This document shows positions 1-11,500 of a stretch of DNA of 64,000 bases, piece by piece. The first letter of the stretch is position 1; the number at the start of each line of letters is the position of its first letter. Made by a program: the position numbers and the translations under genes. Source of the stretch: Osedax fenrisi (taxonomy: Eukaryota; Annelida; Polychaeta; Sabellida; Siboglinidae). A model generated the notes under the pieces. It was not told where the DNA came from and did not search any database. It worked only from the letters and a program-made list of their open reading frames with translations. The stretch is taken from NCBI GenBank assembly GCA_964019155.1, contig OZ025243.1, forward strand, positions 8,546,365 to 8,610,364. Direction: 5' to 3'.

Positions 1-594
1 TTATAACTCATATACAATTATAAATAAATGAGTTTTTAATAATGTTTTAAATGATGATGTTGATTCACAAGATCGTAAATTAATATCGAGCCTGTTCCAC
101 TCGATAGGTGCCGCTATACTAAATGCTCTGCTGTTGTGTGCCGATTCTTTTTCTGTGTTGCTTTGAATTTGATGTAGATTATGTGATCTCTGCACTCTCA
201 GACTTGAATACGGTTTGATCAATTTTGCGAGGTACGTCGGTGTCCTGTGATGATATGCAAGATGTGTAGTTACTAGTAGTTTATAAATAATACGGAAGTT
301 AATTGGTAGTAGGTGTTGTTGTCGCATCAGTTCAGTTATACTGATTGTGTCGTCTATTGATCTTGGTGGTAATTTATATAATACACGTATTGACGATCGA
401 ATTATTTTATTTAATGGCATTAACTGATAAGCAGGTAAATTAATCAATAGTATGTTACAATAGTCTAATATAGATATAACTAGGCTTTGAATTAGCAATT
501 TACATGTATTAAAAGTTATTGTTTTTCTGATAATTCTAATATTATGCAATTGATAGTTGGCTGATTTGACTTTTGCGTTTATAAAACTTAACAT
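1..594 (-). pseudogene. Retrotransposon ORF2 C-terminal region
   Basis: An open reading frame ending in a natural TAA at the window edge. It shows the C-terminal signature of CR1/L2 polyproteins: LVISILDYCNILL, then LPINFRIIYKLL, then RAFSIAAPIEWNRL and FKTLLKTHLF. It is joined to the RT core in a different frame; the bridging sequence (595-709) reads as a normal continuation once the slip near 729-736 is allowed for. The function of this region in the family is not well defined. Confidence 0.85.
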
Positions 595-709
595 ATTAAG
601 ATTCTTATCAATTAAAACTCCGAGATTTTTTTCCTTATCTGATAGTTTGTATTGGATATTATTTAGCGTAATTAATTGAGTATTATTTTCGTTTGAATTT
701 CCCTTTAGG

Positions 710-1465
710 TTAATATATATAATTTTTGTTTTTTTCTGGATTTATTTTTAATGAATTACTATTAAACCATTCAGTGATCTCGTTAATGCATTCATTTAAT
801 AGTTTTACTGATGTACAGTCATTTTCAGATGAAGATTCAATATATAATTGTAAGTCGTCGGCATATGAATGGTACTTTATTAATTTATATTTGTCAATGA
901 TTTTAAAAATGGGAATTATGTACACATTAAATAGTAATGGCCCCATTACAGAGCCTTGGGGAATTCCGTATTTTAAAGATCTTTCTGTTGACAAATATTC
1001 ATTAATGTTTAATGTTGCTGTACGTTGTGTGATATAGGACTTGATTAATTATAATGCGTTGGATCTAATACCAATATCATATAGACGATTTATTAGTATA
1101 ATATGGTCTAACGTATCAAATGCTGCTGATAGATCTAGTAATACTAGATGAGCTTTGTTTGTCTTGCTTTGTAAGAGATCGTTGACAATTAATGTTAGGG
1201 CAGTTTCAGTACTTTTTGATTTTGTATAGGCACTTTGCATCTCGTTTAATATGTTTAGATTGGTCATATATTCATTTAGTTGAATGCATACTATTTTTTC
1301 GAAGATTTTATGAAATATTGTTAATTGATAAACTGGGCGATAGTTTATAAGAGATTCAACTTCTAGTGAATTGTTTTTTAACAATGGGGTTATCATTGAT
1401 TTTTTAAGTGACTTTGGAGTTTTGTTGAATTGATTCTTGAATAAACGATAGGACATATGGTGCAA
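710..1465 (-). pseudogene. Retrotransposon reverse transcriptase core, interrupted
   Basis: This covers RT motifs from ITPLLKN and NYRPV through the first catalytic Asp region (LSAAFDTLDH), the GIPQGSVMGPLLF motif and the YADD active site, ending in a thumb-like segment (WFNSNSLKINPEK). The two open pieces, 1049-1465 and 710-994, are in the same frame and separated by a TAA at 1049-1051, probably a C-to-T decay of a glutamine codon. All catalytic Asp residues remain, but the stop and the downstream frameshift make it non-functional. Confidence 0.88.
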
Positions 1466-1503
1466 TTGACATGATAATTCCTTTGAATACTTCTAACGGT
1501 ATA

Positions 1504-1939
1504 TTAATAATTATCTAGTTTACATGTTTTATTTGTTTTCTTTAACAATGTAATTACTGTATCAATCGGTGGACATTGAAAGTCATTTAATGTTATTTTT
1601 TTCATGGAGAGTGTCATAATTTGATTACTTGCGTTATTTGTAAGGGATTGTATAATTTTATCAACTTTTTCTATACAAAATATACTAAAATCACGGGCAT
1701 TATCATAGGGTGATTTTTCTGGTCGTTTTTTCTTAATAGTTCGTCCTAATAATTTATTTGATATTTTATAAAGTTTTTTCATATCATGGCCTGCATAATT
1801 TATTATGCTTATATATAATTTTGATCGAGCAGAGTTCAAGTTTTCGTTATGAATCTTTGTTTGTTTGGTAAATATAGACTTATTTAGCATTGTTTTGGTT
1901 TTTCTATATATTCTTTCAATCTTCCGTAAAGTTTGTTTG

Positions 1940-1944
<5 letters not shown>
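1504..1944 (-). pseudogene. Retrotransposon ORF2 fragment: endonuclease-RT linker
   Basis: An open stretch that begins after the TA tract with a basic segment (QTLRKIERIYRKTK) and ends at CKLDN. This matches the linker of CR1/L2 polyproteins, where a basic helix follows the endonuclease and a TxKTCxLD motif opens the RT domain. The frame is lost just after CKLDN through about seven extra bases. Start codons inside the TA tract are not real starts. Confidence 0.75.

Positions 1945-1983
<39 letters not shown>
1945..1983. repeat. (TA)n microsatellite
   Basis: About 19 TA units sit at the 5' truncation edge of the retrotransposon fragment. Either the element inserted beside it or the tract grew at the junction. 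Confidence 0.95.
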
Positions 1984-1986
<3 letters not shown>

Positions 1987-2004
1987 CATTAATATGTAAA
2001 ACAC

Positions 2005-2936
2005 TGACCATGGGTGTTATTTTATAAATATTGATCAAACAGTTCAAACCGTGGATCCTTCCAAACATTATAAAGTGTGAAACATAAAATACCGAGATAT
2101 AAGATTCAACAATGTTGTGAGAAATAAATATTATATAATAATGTGTTACATATATTATAAAGTATATACTATATAATATATTATGTTTTTATAAAATATA
2201 GTATATACTATATATTATTATTTAATGTAGTATACATATCTGCTTCACGTTTATAACATGAGCCATTTTTAATTGTATAATTATTATATACACATATTTT
2301 TGAAAAATGTACAGAAAAAAAGAATATCCCATTTATTAATTATACTATTATACACATTTTAACGAATGTTATGATGTTAACGTTTAGTAGTTTAAATGTT
2401 AGTGTTTAAATGTAGTATGAATTTTTGGTAAACAACCGTTTTTTAGTTCAAGTCTCTCCCTATTCACCCTAATATTTTGTTAAATCTTACAAATATGTAT
2501 GGGCCCCTATTAATGTTTGTCTCCGGGTAATTTCAAGATCCCCCATAAGCCACCCCTGATTATAATATTAAATGAATAATCATTAAAAACATGCTCACTA
2601 AAATTGCTTTTGACTTTTTAAATAAACAATAATTTTATAATAGGATCTTTATATATTACATGATATAATATCAGTAAAACTTAGTGAAATATATGTTCCT
2701 ATAAACTTCAAGTGTAGAAAATATATCGTCTTTAAAATATAGTGGGGGCCTTGCCACCCCCCCCTCAATGAGGGCCCCCATACATAAAATATAATATATA
2801 AAATATCTCTAGGGGTAAAATTCTATTTACTTTCAGTTTATTCCATATTAATTAAAATTAATAATCTTTGTTACGACCCAAAATGCAATTTTTATTTGGG
2901 TAAATATAAATTTCAGTTCAGTGATAAACATTAAAA
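2005..2936. other. AT-rich intergenic spacer before TCP1
   Basis: No gene seen. The stretch holds short TA-rich palindromes (around 2155-2230), one GC-rich inverted repeat (2494-2785) and presumably the TCP1 promoter and 5' UTR. No clear TATA box can be separated from the AT-rich background. Confidence 0.6.
2494..2785. repeat. GC-rich inverted repeat pair, possible MITE remnant
   Basis: ATGTATGGGCCCC at 2494-2506 faces GGGCCCCCATACAT at 2772-2785. The arms match apart from two extra G/C pairs, with about 265 bp between them. The local G/C runs stand out sharply from the AT-rich flanks. A TTAA lies directly outside the G/C core of the left arm (2510-2513), similar to the TTAA elements in dynein introns. 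No coding capacity. Confidence 0.35.
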
Positions 2937-5900
2937 ATGTCGTTCCAAAGTAATATGTTATCAATTTTAGGTAATCGGCAAACCGGTTCTACTGTAAGAA
3001 CTCAAAATGGTTAGTTAATATGTTATGTATTGAATATATAAATGATATGTTATAAATCTATATGCTTAATGTTATAAAACTTGTATTAATGGTATATGTA
3101 TTCTCGAATACACGCTCGAATTTTAGAATTCTCTGGAATTAAAATAGAATCATGATTATTTTATAATAAATACAATTAATAATAATTAACGTATTCTATT
3201 TGGATTAATTAAATTTATAAATATATACAACTATTTTCATTATCCAATAATTTATTTCAGTATAGTTTTGAATCCATAATAAATTGAATTGGATATTTAA
3301 TAAATATCCTATTCAATTTATTATGGATTTATAAATAATTTATAAATAAATATCATATTTGATAAATAATATAATATTAAATGTCAGAACTAGATTCCAA
3401 TGAAAATATTGGTATAGAAAACCAGAAACGTAATGTACATTAGTGAAAATGTACATTAGAATAGTGATTTTAAACAATTTAATACAATTAATTATTAGTT
3501 AAATTAGAAATATAATTATTAAATAATATATTATCATAATAATCATAATCATAATAATCATTATGGAGAAAAATCGGTATAATTTAACTAATATGTGGAG
3601 GATTTTCATCATTAAGTCCTAATATATTCAATATAATATTGATTTGTAAAAATAAGTGCAATGTAAGTTACATTATGTAACATTAATTGTATTCATACAT
3701 GGTTGTATTATTACTAAATAATAATATTTATATGAAAATTATATAATTATTATAATAATAGATTACTCTTAAGTTAAGAGTCTTAACTGTAGTATTTCTA
3801 TTGTTTAACTAAAATATATAATAACTCAAAGTGACTATTAATAAATTACTAGCAAGCTCATTATATAATAGAATAATTCACATCCACTAGTTAAAAGGGT
3901 GGATACTGTAAAATTCATTCATTAACATCCTCCAGATAGTTTTTACAATACACACATTTTTCCAGTATACAAAATAATAAGTACTATATTAAGAAAGGGA
4001 TAATAAGAAAATATATGGCATTCTAATATTACATATATATATGTGTTGGTTTAACTTATATCAATGAAAATTAAATATACATTGCAATCAGAGTAAATAC
4101 AAATATTTTTCGAAGCAAAGATATAACACTCCCTATGCAACGTGATTCGTATTCATACATCTAGCTGCTAGCAGAATTATAGAAATCTATTTAGGTTTGA
4201 CCCGATATTCTTATTAAAATTTTGTCATTGCTCTATTAATTACATGCAATATAAATTAGCTTTTACTCACCACATAGATATTTATAGAATTTAAAACCAA
4301 CATATCCTATTGCTTTGTTATATATTAGTAATGAAAACTTAGTTTTCATAATACAAATAATAATGTAAAACATTAAACAATGTATAAAAATATTTTTAAT
4401 TTTAAAAGTGCATAGTTTGATACGAATTTACATTATAAATAAGTTATTTAAAATAACACATAGTTCCGAAAATTGAGCCTATATAGGTTGCGCTGTTGGT
4501 TTTTGTATACAAAATAGAATTGCACGATTTTTAGTGTTATATATTTCCTTAGACAAATATTTGGTATATATATATATGTATTTATATAATGATTCACTCT
4601 TCAAACGTTGTTCGGTGACCAATTCACTTTATAGGAATACATTTAATTTAAAATTATGAATACAGTTCCCAACTCATTTACCACCTATAATTATGTACTT
4701 ATAGCTAATAAGTTGTAAATTCAAACACCATTTATATCAATATATATATATATATATTCACTCTGATTAAACTGTATAATTTTAAGCGTTATTGATATAA
4801 ATTATATAAACATAACAATATGTAAATATATGAATGCTTGATTTTTTCGATATGTAGCTTAATCATGTGAAATAACTGAAAAAGTGTTAGGCGGGGGGCA
4901 CATATGTGTAGTAATTTGTAAATAAAGTTTATACGATTACATTAATGTATCAATATATAGAGCTATTGATCAAGTTTAAGAAAATATTAATAGTAGGAGT
5001 TATTTATAATATAATACAAATGTGCACTTTTTTGTTTGTTACAGGAGGAAGTCGGAAAATTTAATTAGGTTGAAATTATAATGCCCAACCTAATTAAATA
5101 TGTGCCGCCGAATCAATATTGTTATATGCTGATCTGTTATTATGATGGGCGTTCTAATTTAAACCTAAAATTATGTTTATTTAAAATAATTGTATGTATT
5201 TTAAATGTGCAAACTTTCGCCAGTTACCAGTACCGTTTTGTTTATTTTGTAATTTATTATAATTCATATATACTATTACATACAAAAATTATAAAAAGTA
5301 GATATTTTGAGTTTATTTAAATCCCATAAGTATACAATTTATAGAATCAATTAATTAATATATTTAATTAAAATTAAATTTGTTTAGATTCTAAACAAAT
5401 TTAATTTTAATTAAACTTTAGAAATCTAAATTCTATTTATTTTCTATAAATTCTTATTCTATTTGCTTATCACCTACAATTATATTAGTGTTTTTTTTGT
5501 ATTTAATTTCATAAATACACATATAAATTATGAGTAAAATTAATTGTATACTTAATTATGAATAAATTCAATACAAAATTAAATTAATAATATAAAATTC
5601 CAAATCCCTCAAATAAGATTTGCAGACATAAGTATATACCGAAATACAAAATATATTTATAAATTTCTTGTCAATTAATAATATTTCTAATTTTATTGCT
5701 CTCGTAAAACACTTTAAATCTATAGATATACTCTTATATTAAAAAATATTTTCAAATATAGTAAATAAGATACCAAACTATATGTAATAACATTTTTTTC
5801 TTCAAAATAAACATATTTTAATTCTACCCATACTCATGCACCTACCCTTAATTAAATATCATAATTTTGTTATTCAGTTATGGCCGCCTCAGCAATCGCA

Positions 5901-8294
5901 AATATTGTTAAAAGTAGTTTGGGACCAGTTGGACTCGATAAAATGCTTGTTGACGACGTTGGGGTATGTATTTCTACTAATCGATATTATTTGATAATCA
6001 TTAAATATATTAATATATTTAATATTTAGAAATCAATAATAAAATAATAATATCCATATTTTAAGGATATTACAATCACAAATGATGGAGCGACTATTTT
6101 AAAATTATTAGAAGTCGAACATCCAGCAGCTAAAATTCTCGTTGAATTAGCACAATTACAAGATCAAGAAGTAGGCGATGGAACAACTTCGGTAGTTATT
6201 ATCGCTGCTGAGTTATTGAAAAATGCTGATGAACTTGTTAAATGTAAAATTCACCCAACTTCAGTAATTGGAGGATACCGATTAGCATGCAAGTATGTTA
6301 TTTTATATATTATGTTGTCATTACTTAATTAATCATATATATATATATATATATATATAAATATATTTATTTATTTATAGGGAAGCCTGCAAATATATTC
6401 AGGAACATATGACAATAAACACTAATGAACTCGGAAGGGATTGTATTTTAAATTGTGCCCGTACCAGTATGTCTAGTAAAATTATTGGATCGTAAGTATA
6501 CAAATAATAAATATATATATAGATATTATATATATATATATATATTCACTCCGCATTCAGTGATAGCGATTTCTTTGCTAATATGGTGGTAGATGCTGTT
6601 TATGCTGTTAAAACTACTGACGCCAAAGGTGCCGTCAAATACCCAATTAAGGCCGTCAATGTACTTAAAGCTAAGGGTAAATCTTCAAAAGAATCTATTC
6701 TCGTTAATGGATACGCATTAAATTGCACTGTTGCTAGTCAAGGTTATAATGATATTCGATACATAATATTCATTATTTGTAATGTTTTTGTGATTATTTA
6801 CAGCAATGGTAAAGAGAGTTAAAAATGCAAAGATTGCTCTACTTGACTTCGGTTTAATGAAAGCTAAGATGAAGATGGGTGTTCAAATTTTATTAGAAAC
6901 TCCTGAGAAACTTGACGGTATCAGACAAAGAGAAATGGACATAACTAAAGAACGCATTCAAAAGATTATTTCTGCTGGAGCCAACGTTATTTTAGTAACT
7001 GGTGGTATCGATGACCTTTGCCTTAAGTACTTCATTGAATCTGGAGCAATGGCTGTACGACGTTGTAAGAAAAATGATCTTAGACGTATCGCTAAAGCTA
7101 CAGGAGGACAGCTCATTATGACTATGGCTAACTTAGAAGGAGAGGAAACCTTTGAAACTGCATTCCTCGGTCATGCTGAAGAAGTTATTCAAGAGAAGAT
7201 TTGCGACGATGAGCTAATTCTTGTTAAAGGGTTTGCTAATAATTATTTATTATTTCCTATATTTACAAAAATTTAAAAGTTCAAATATAATTTAATTTTA
7301 GATCAAATTTATTACTTAATTAAGTTTAATTAAATTTATTTTATAAATTCAGGTCATATTATTTATATTATGTGAACTACCTGTCGAAATAATGTACTCT
7401 AAAAGTAGTTAATTATAATAATCATTAATCTGAATATTTTTTTCATAATTTCATGCATTCAAAGTATCACATCTATCTTAATTTATGAAATAATTTAATA
7501 TTTATTTATGACAAACATATATATCTATAATTCAAAGAGACTTGTAATATCGTATAATCTATAACTTAATATATATATATATATATAGATCTAAATTTAA
7601 TTAATTTGACAAGTCTTTATTGACTATCAGTATAATTCCTTTATTTATTTCTGAAGTTATCTTACTTTTAGTTTAAAATTTTTTTCAACAGACCTAAAGC
7701 TAGATCAGCTGCATCCATCATTTTACGAGGAGCCAACGATTTCATGGTTGATGAAATGGAACGATCAATTCATGATTCATTATGCGTAGTAAAGAGAGTC
7801 TTGGAATCTAATGAGGTAGTTCCAGGTGGTGGAGCTGTAGAAGCTGCATTATCCATCTATCTGGAGAACTTTGCGACTTCATTGAGTTCCAGAGAACAAT
7901 TGGCTATCGCTGAATTTGCCAAATCTCTACTGGTCATACCTAAACAGCTTTCTGTAAATGCCGCAAAAGATTCCACTGATTTAGTCTCTAAACTTCGTGC
8001 CTACCATAATACTTCACAGATGAAACCTGAACATAAAAATATGAGATGGTTTGTTTATAAATGTGCAATTTTTAATTTATATATAATGTTTATTATTATT
8101 ATTACAGGATTGGTCTTGACTTAATAGAAGGAGTAGTTAGAGATAATAAAGCAGCCGGTGTATTTGAACCAGCAATTTCCAAGATCAAGAGTTTAAAGTT
8201 TGCAACTGAAGCTGCTATTACAATCTTAAGAATTGATGACATCATTAAACTGGAACCTCAGCCAGAAAGTCAACCAGGAGATGAATGCATGTAA
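2937..8294 (+). CDS. TCP1: T-complex protein 1 subunit alpha (CCT1), 8 exons, complete
   Basis: ATP-driven cytosolic group II chaperonin subunit; the hetero-oligomeric CCT ring folds actin, tubulin and other proteins. Exons: 2937-3009, 5878-5963, 6066-6292, 6381-6491, 6561-6742, 6804-7230, 7692-8048, 8108-8294. They join in frame to 549 residues plus TAA, close to the usual 550-560. The start ATG follows AAAA and opens with SFQSNMLSILGNRQTGSTVRTQN, as in animal CCT1. Visible motifs: NDGATIL (residues 59-65), nucleotide-binding GDGTTSV (90-96), HDSL with the expected catalytic Asp at about 397, GGGAVEA (414-420). The protein is highly conserved throughout, and the subunit-specific stretch KIHPTSVIGGYRLACKEA supports alpha over other CCT subunits. 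All introns are GT-AG; the first is 2,868 bp. It converges on the dynein gene. Confidence 0.97.
3271..3329. repeat. 29-bp near-perfect inverted repeat (hairpin)
   Basis: Arms 3271-3299 and 3301-3329 pair at 28 of 29 positions with a single-base spacer (3300); the only mismatch is 3290/3310. The loop is too short for a typical microRNA precursor. It may be a fold-back insertion or a cruciform-prone palindrome. Confidence 0.9.
5363..5415. repeat. 26-bp perfect inverted repeat (hairpin)
   Basis: Arms 5363-5388 and 5390-5415 are exact reverse complements around one base (5389). A smaller palindrome (TTTAGA, AA, TCTAAA) follows directly. This lies in TCP1 intron 1, about 460 bp before exon 2. Confidence 0.92.
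7231..7691 (+). other. TCP1 intron 6
   Basis: Intron of 461 bp with donor GTTTGC and acceptor TTCAACAG. It is AT-rich with a short TA microsatellite near 7569-7587. The preceding exon reads through about 12 more codons before a stop, so intron retention would truncate the protein. Nothing else seen. Confidence 0.85.
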
Positions 8295-8436
8295 ACAGGC
8301 ACTACATTATTTATATCATTTTTACTAATTATTTAAATTGTTTTCTACATGTCGTTTTGTTATCTAATGCTTTTCATATGTAAATATTATAGAATTTCTT
8401 CATATGTATACATATATATCTATAGATATTCTTTTT

Positions 8437-8442
8437 AATAAA
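8437..8442 (+). promoter_or_regulatory. TCP1 polyadenylation signal AATAAA
   Basis: Canonical AATAAA 143 bp after the TCP1 stop codon. It is the first such hexamer on the plus strand in the 3' UTR. Confidence 0.8.
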
Positions 8443-8469
8443 GAACAATGAATAATTGTATATGAATAT

Positions 8470-8475
8470 TTTATT
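8470..8475 (-). promoter_or_regulatory. Dynein heavy chain polyadenylation signal AATAAA
   Basis: TTTATT on the plus strand reads AATAAA on the minus strand, 44 bp after the dynein stop. It lies 27 bp from the TCP1 signal on the other strand, so the two cleavage sites should nearly coincide. Confidence 0.75.
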
Positions 8476-8518
8476 AAACTTATTATAATTATAAATAACA
8501 GAAGATAAAAATAGAAAG

Positions 8519-11500
8519 CTAAACACCAATATCTGATGTTAATAAAGCAATTCCTTGTTCATAGAATTGTTGTGTAGTAGAATTTCCTATATCAAAGTCT
8601 AAAGTGAACAGTAATTGTTGCCTAGTAGAATTCAAGTATACTGGTAGAGTACATTTCTTTCCATTCTTTTTATTATCCAATAAACTGTAGGTTGATTAAT
8701 GAATAATATAATATATGTATTTACATAATTTAAATACAAACTTTATCCAGCTTAAATTCACCACTGGCAGATTTGTAGAAATAGATTTGGAAAGTGAAAG
8801 TTGATTATTTTTACAAACAGCTCCTTGTAACTTCATTCCAGTAGCTTCGAAACTGCATGAATTATCTTTTAACTTTTCAACAGATATCTAATAGATGATA
8901 TAATAATTTAAACATAGTTAAGGTTGACAATATTGATAATGTTACCTCCAAATAGAGTTGTTCTAGACACCAATTGTTAGCCTGAGCAACGTATTGTCTT
9001 GTGGCTGTGATATATGCTTCAGGGATAAATAGACCTCCCAACCATACACTGAATTTCTATAATGTTATATAAAGTTATAATTATAATAATACATATAAAT
9101 AATAGTTATAAAATTTGGCTTATATGATATTGTTGGTTAAATTTAATTTATGTTTAAAATAAAATTATTTATATTTGATTATGCAATAATTTCTAATACG
9201 AAAATATATGATTTTATAGACACTAGAAAAATAAATATTTTAACATATAAATTATCAATATTAAAGTATATATATATATCAAAGGAATATTTAATAATAA
9301 AATATAACAATTTATAAGTGTATATAATATATAATAGTAACCAAAGCATAATAAGGTACATTTTATATGATAGCTAAATAATTACAATAACTATTAACTA
9401 TAGATATATTAGTTTTTATATATATACCCTATATAAACATTAGTTTTTTAATTAGCATAAAATTAATAAGTTACTAATTTAAAAATGCATTCAAATAATA
9501 TGAATTAGAAAAATTAAAATATAACATGATTTTATCATATAAAATATTGTGAATTAATTAAATTAAATTAATAGTAATGCTAAGTATTTAAAGTTCCATA
9601 GAAAAATACTTGGGAACATTTTTTATTTATATATATAACAATATATTATTGTAATATTTTACATACAATATTTCACAATGTATATACATATGATGGTAAC
9701 ATTTGGAAGTATTCTATAACTATTACATAAATAACATCTATTTAGCTAATTGATAATAGTGATAACAAATTTATTAGCATCCAATGATTTTATATTAATT
9801 AAAAACTTTCAATTTCTATTACAATTTTGATGATTACTTAAAATTGTGAACATATTGATTTATTTTATATTTAATACTATAGACAAAAATAAATAGAATT
9901 TATTTATTTATAGATATTTTTAAAACTTATTTTAATATCTATTCAAATTCATTTTCATACTTGTTAACTATTTCATTACTGTTAATTATTTTTAATATTT
10001 GTTTGCATATAATTATAATAACATATCAAATTATATAAATTACATATATAATTGAATATAATATTTTAGATTTTCTAAATAATGTTGATATTTGCAAAAT
10101 AATATTTTGTACTAATAAAACTAATTTTATAATCTGTAATGTTTGTAATCTCATTTGTATTTTTATTTGTAAAAAACATTAAATATAATCTATTGTTAAA
10201 AATAATATATATATATGCATATTTCATAAATATGTAAGTAACATTAAATAATAAATAGAAAATAATAAGTCATTACTTTTTTCGTAATAGTCAATATAAG
10301 TATCACAATAAAAACAATACACATACATTAAGGGCCGGGGAAATCTTCAAATTTTTTGTGTGTTAAAAATTGTATTATAAAATTTAAAAATATACAGATT
10401 TATCTTTAAAATGGTATATCAATTTAAAAATAGAAATATTTTAAAGTATAAACATTTAAAAATTTTATATTTGAAAAAAAAAGTTTACGAATTATTTACG
10501 AAACACATTTTTTTTAATCGACTAAATTAATAATATGGTTTTTTTAAACAATTTAATTCATTAGATTTTTTTAAAATATATTTCATGTCTTATCTTATTT
10601 TTTTTATAAATTATTAGATGTACTATCTTTTTTTCTATTGTAAATTTGTAAAAACCAAGATACAACTTATATTATAGAATTTAAAGAGTTTTGAAAAATA
10701 TTATAAAATTATATTAATTTTAAATAAAAAAATATTATTAAAAAAAAATCCCATATTTGTCAGAAATGCTGATAAGTATATTATTTCTATAAATATTTAT
10801 ATAGATAATTAAATATATTCTGTTAATTTCATTATAAAATAATTATTATAATGAATAATTATTGAATGATTTATGTTATAATATGTATTATAAATAAATT
10901 AATATATTCATGATTTCTATCTACAACATTTAAAATTGTTACCAATTTATTTTGCACAATTGTGGTCATAACTTTTATTTTATTAAAAATAAAACTAAGA
11001 TATGACTTATATTATAGAATTTAATAATCATTTCTAATATAAAAATTTTATCATAATTCTATATATAAAATCTCATTTTAGTACATATATCCTATCTTCG
11101 AATACCTTTATAGTTATTATTTATATCAGATTAGCCGATTATATCTATGGGTATATATCGTTTAGTAAATGGTTTGGGGTTATATAAAATATAAAAAGGT
11201 GTATTATTATGAAGGTTCGTGGTTAAAGAAGTATAATAAAAATGAATACAAATTTGAAAATTAATTATTTATAATGTAATTGTCATGTGATTTCAATATA
11301 GTAATTTTTCTATATAAATATATATATATGCATTTTTAAAAGCTTGACGCATGTCGAATACTACATAAAAATAAAAAAAAATATACCATTGTGAAAGAAA
11401 TACTCCAAACATTAAATGATAAACAATAAGGCAATATTCATAACAAATTTACCGAGCCGAACCGGCTTAGTGTAGGGTGTAGGGTGTAGGATGGTGGTAG

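Larger units (their letters stand above)
1..1944 (-). mobile_element. Decayed CR1/L2-like non-LTR retrotransposon, 3' half
   Basis: Minus-strand reading gives, in order, the linker after the endonuclease, the reverse transcriptase domain and the C-terminal region of a CR1/L2-type element. Diagnostic motifs are LSAAFDTLDH, GIPQGSVMGPLLF and YADDLQLY. No endonuclease domain is visible upstream of about 1944, where a TA microsatellite begins, so the copy is 5' truncated, as is usual for target-primed insertion. The reading frame is broken at least four times: about seven extra bases near 1495, a frame change near 1380-1440, a TAA stop at 1049-1051, and a one-base slip in the T run near 729-736. 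It is a dead copy. The 3' tail and target-site duplication lie outside the window. Family placement rests on motif memory; CR1, L2 and Rex cannot be separated here. Confidence 0.9.
3010..5877 (+). other. TCP1 intron 1
   Basis: GTTAGT donor and TTATTCAG acceptor, 2,868 bp, very AT-rich. No credible coding region: a 79-codon open stretch at 5081-5320 has AT-driven composition and no recognisable domain. It contains two striking near-perfect hairpins (3271-3329 and 5363-5415) and a small palindrome at about 3765-3781. Its length, far above the other TCP1 introns (69-461 bp), is common for a first intron that may carry regulatory sites, but none can be named. Confidence 0.85.

Noticed and set aside
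726..1037. Plus-strand open frame over the RT region
   Set aside because: Shadow of the minus-strand RT sequence; it shows no motifs of its own.
3271..3329. MicroRNA precursor
   Set aside because: The arms pair too perfectly and the loop is one base, unlike processed animal pre-miRNAs.
5081..5320. Small gene of 79 codons in TCP1 intron 1
   Set aside because: Composition is that of AT-rich noncoding DNA, with no recognisable domain, and it sits inside an intron on the sense strand.
8519..9056. Separate small gene on the minus strand next to TCP1
   Set aside because: The three exons encode the conserved C terminus of dynein 1 (LGGLFIPEAYITATRQYVAQ and onward) and join in phase with exon 11510-11652.
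9179..9361. 60-codon open frame in a dynein intron
   Set aside because: Almost only Ile, Tyr, Leu and Phe, as expected from random AT-rich sequence.
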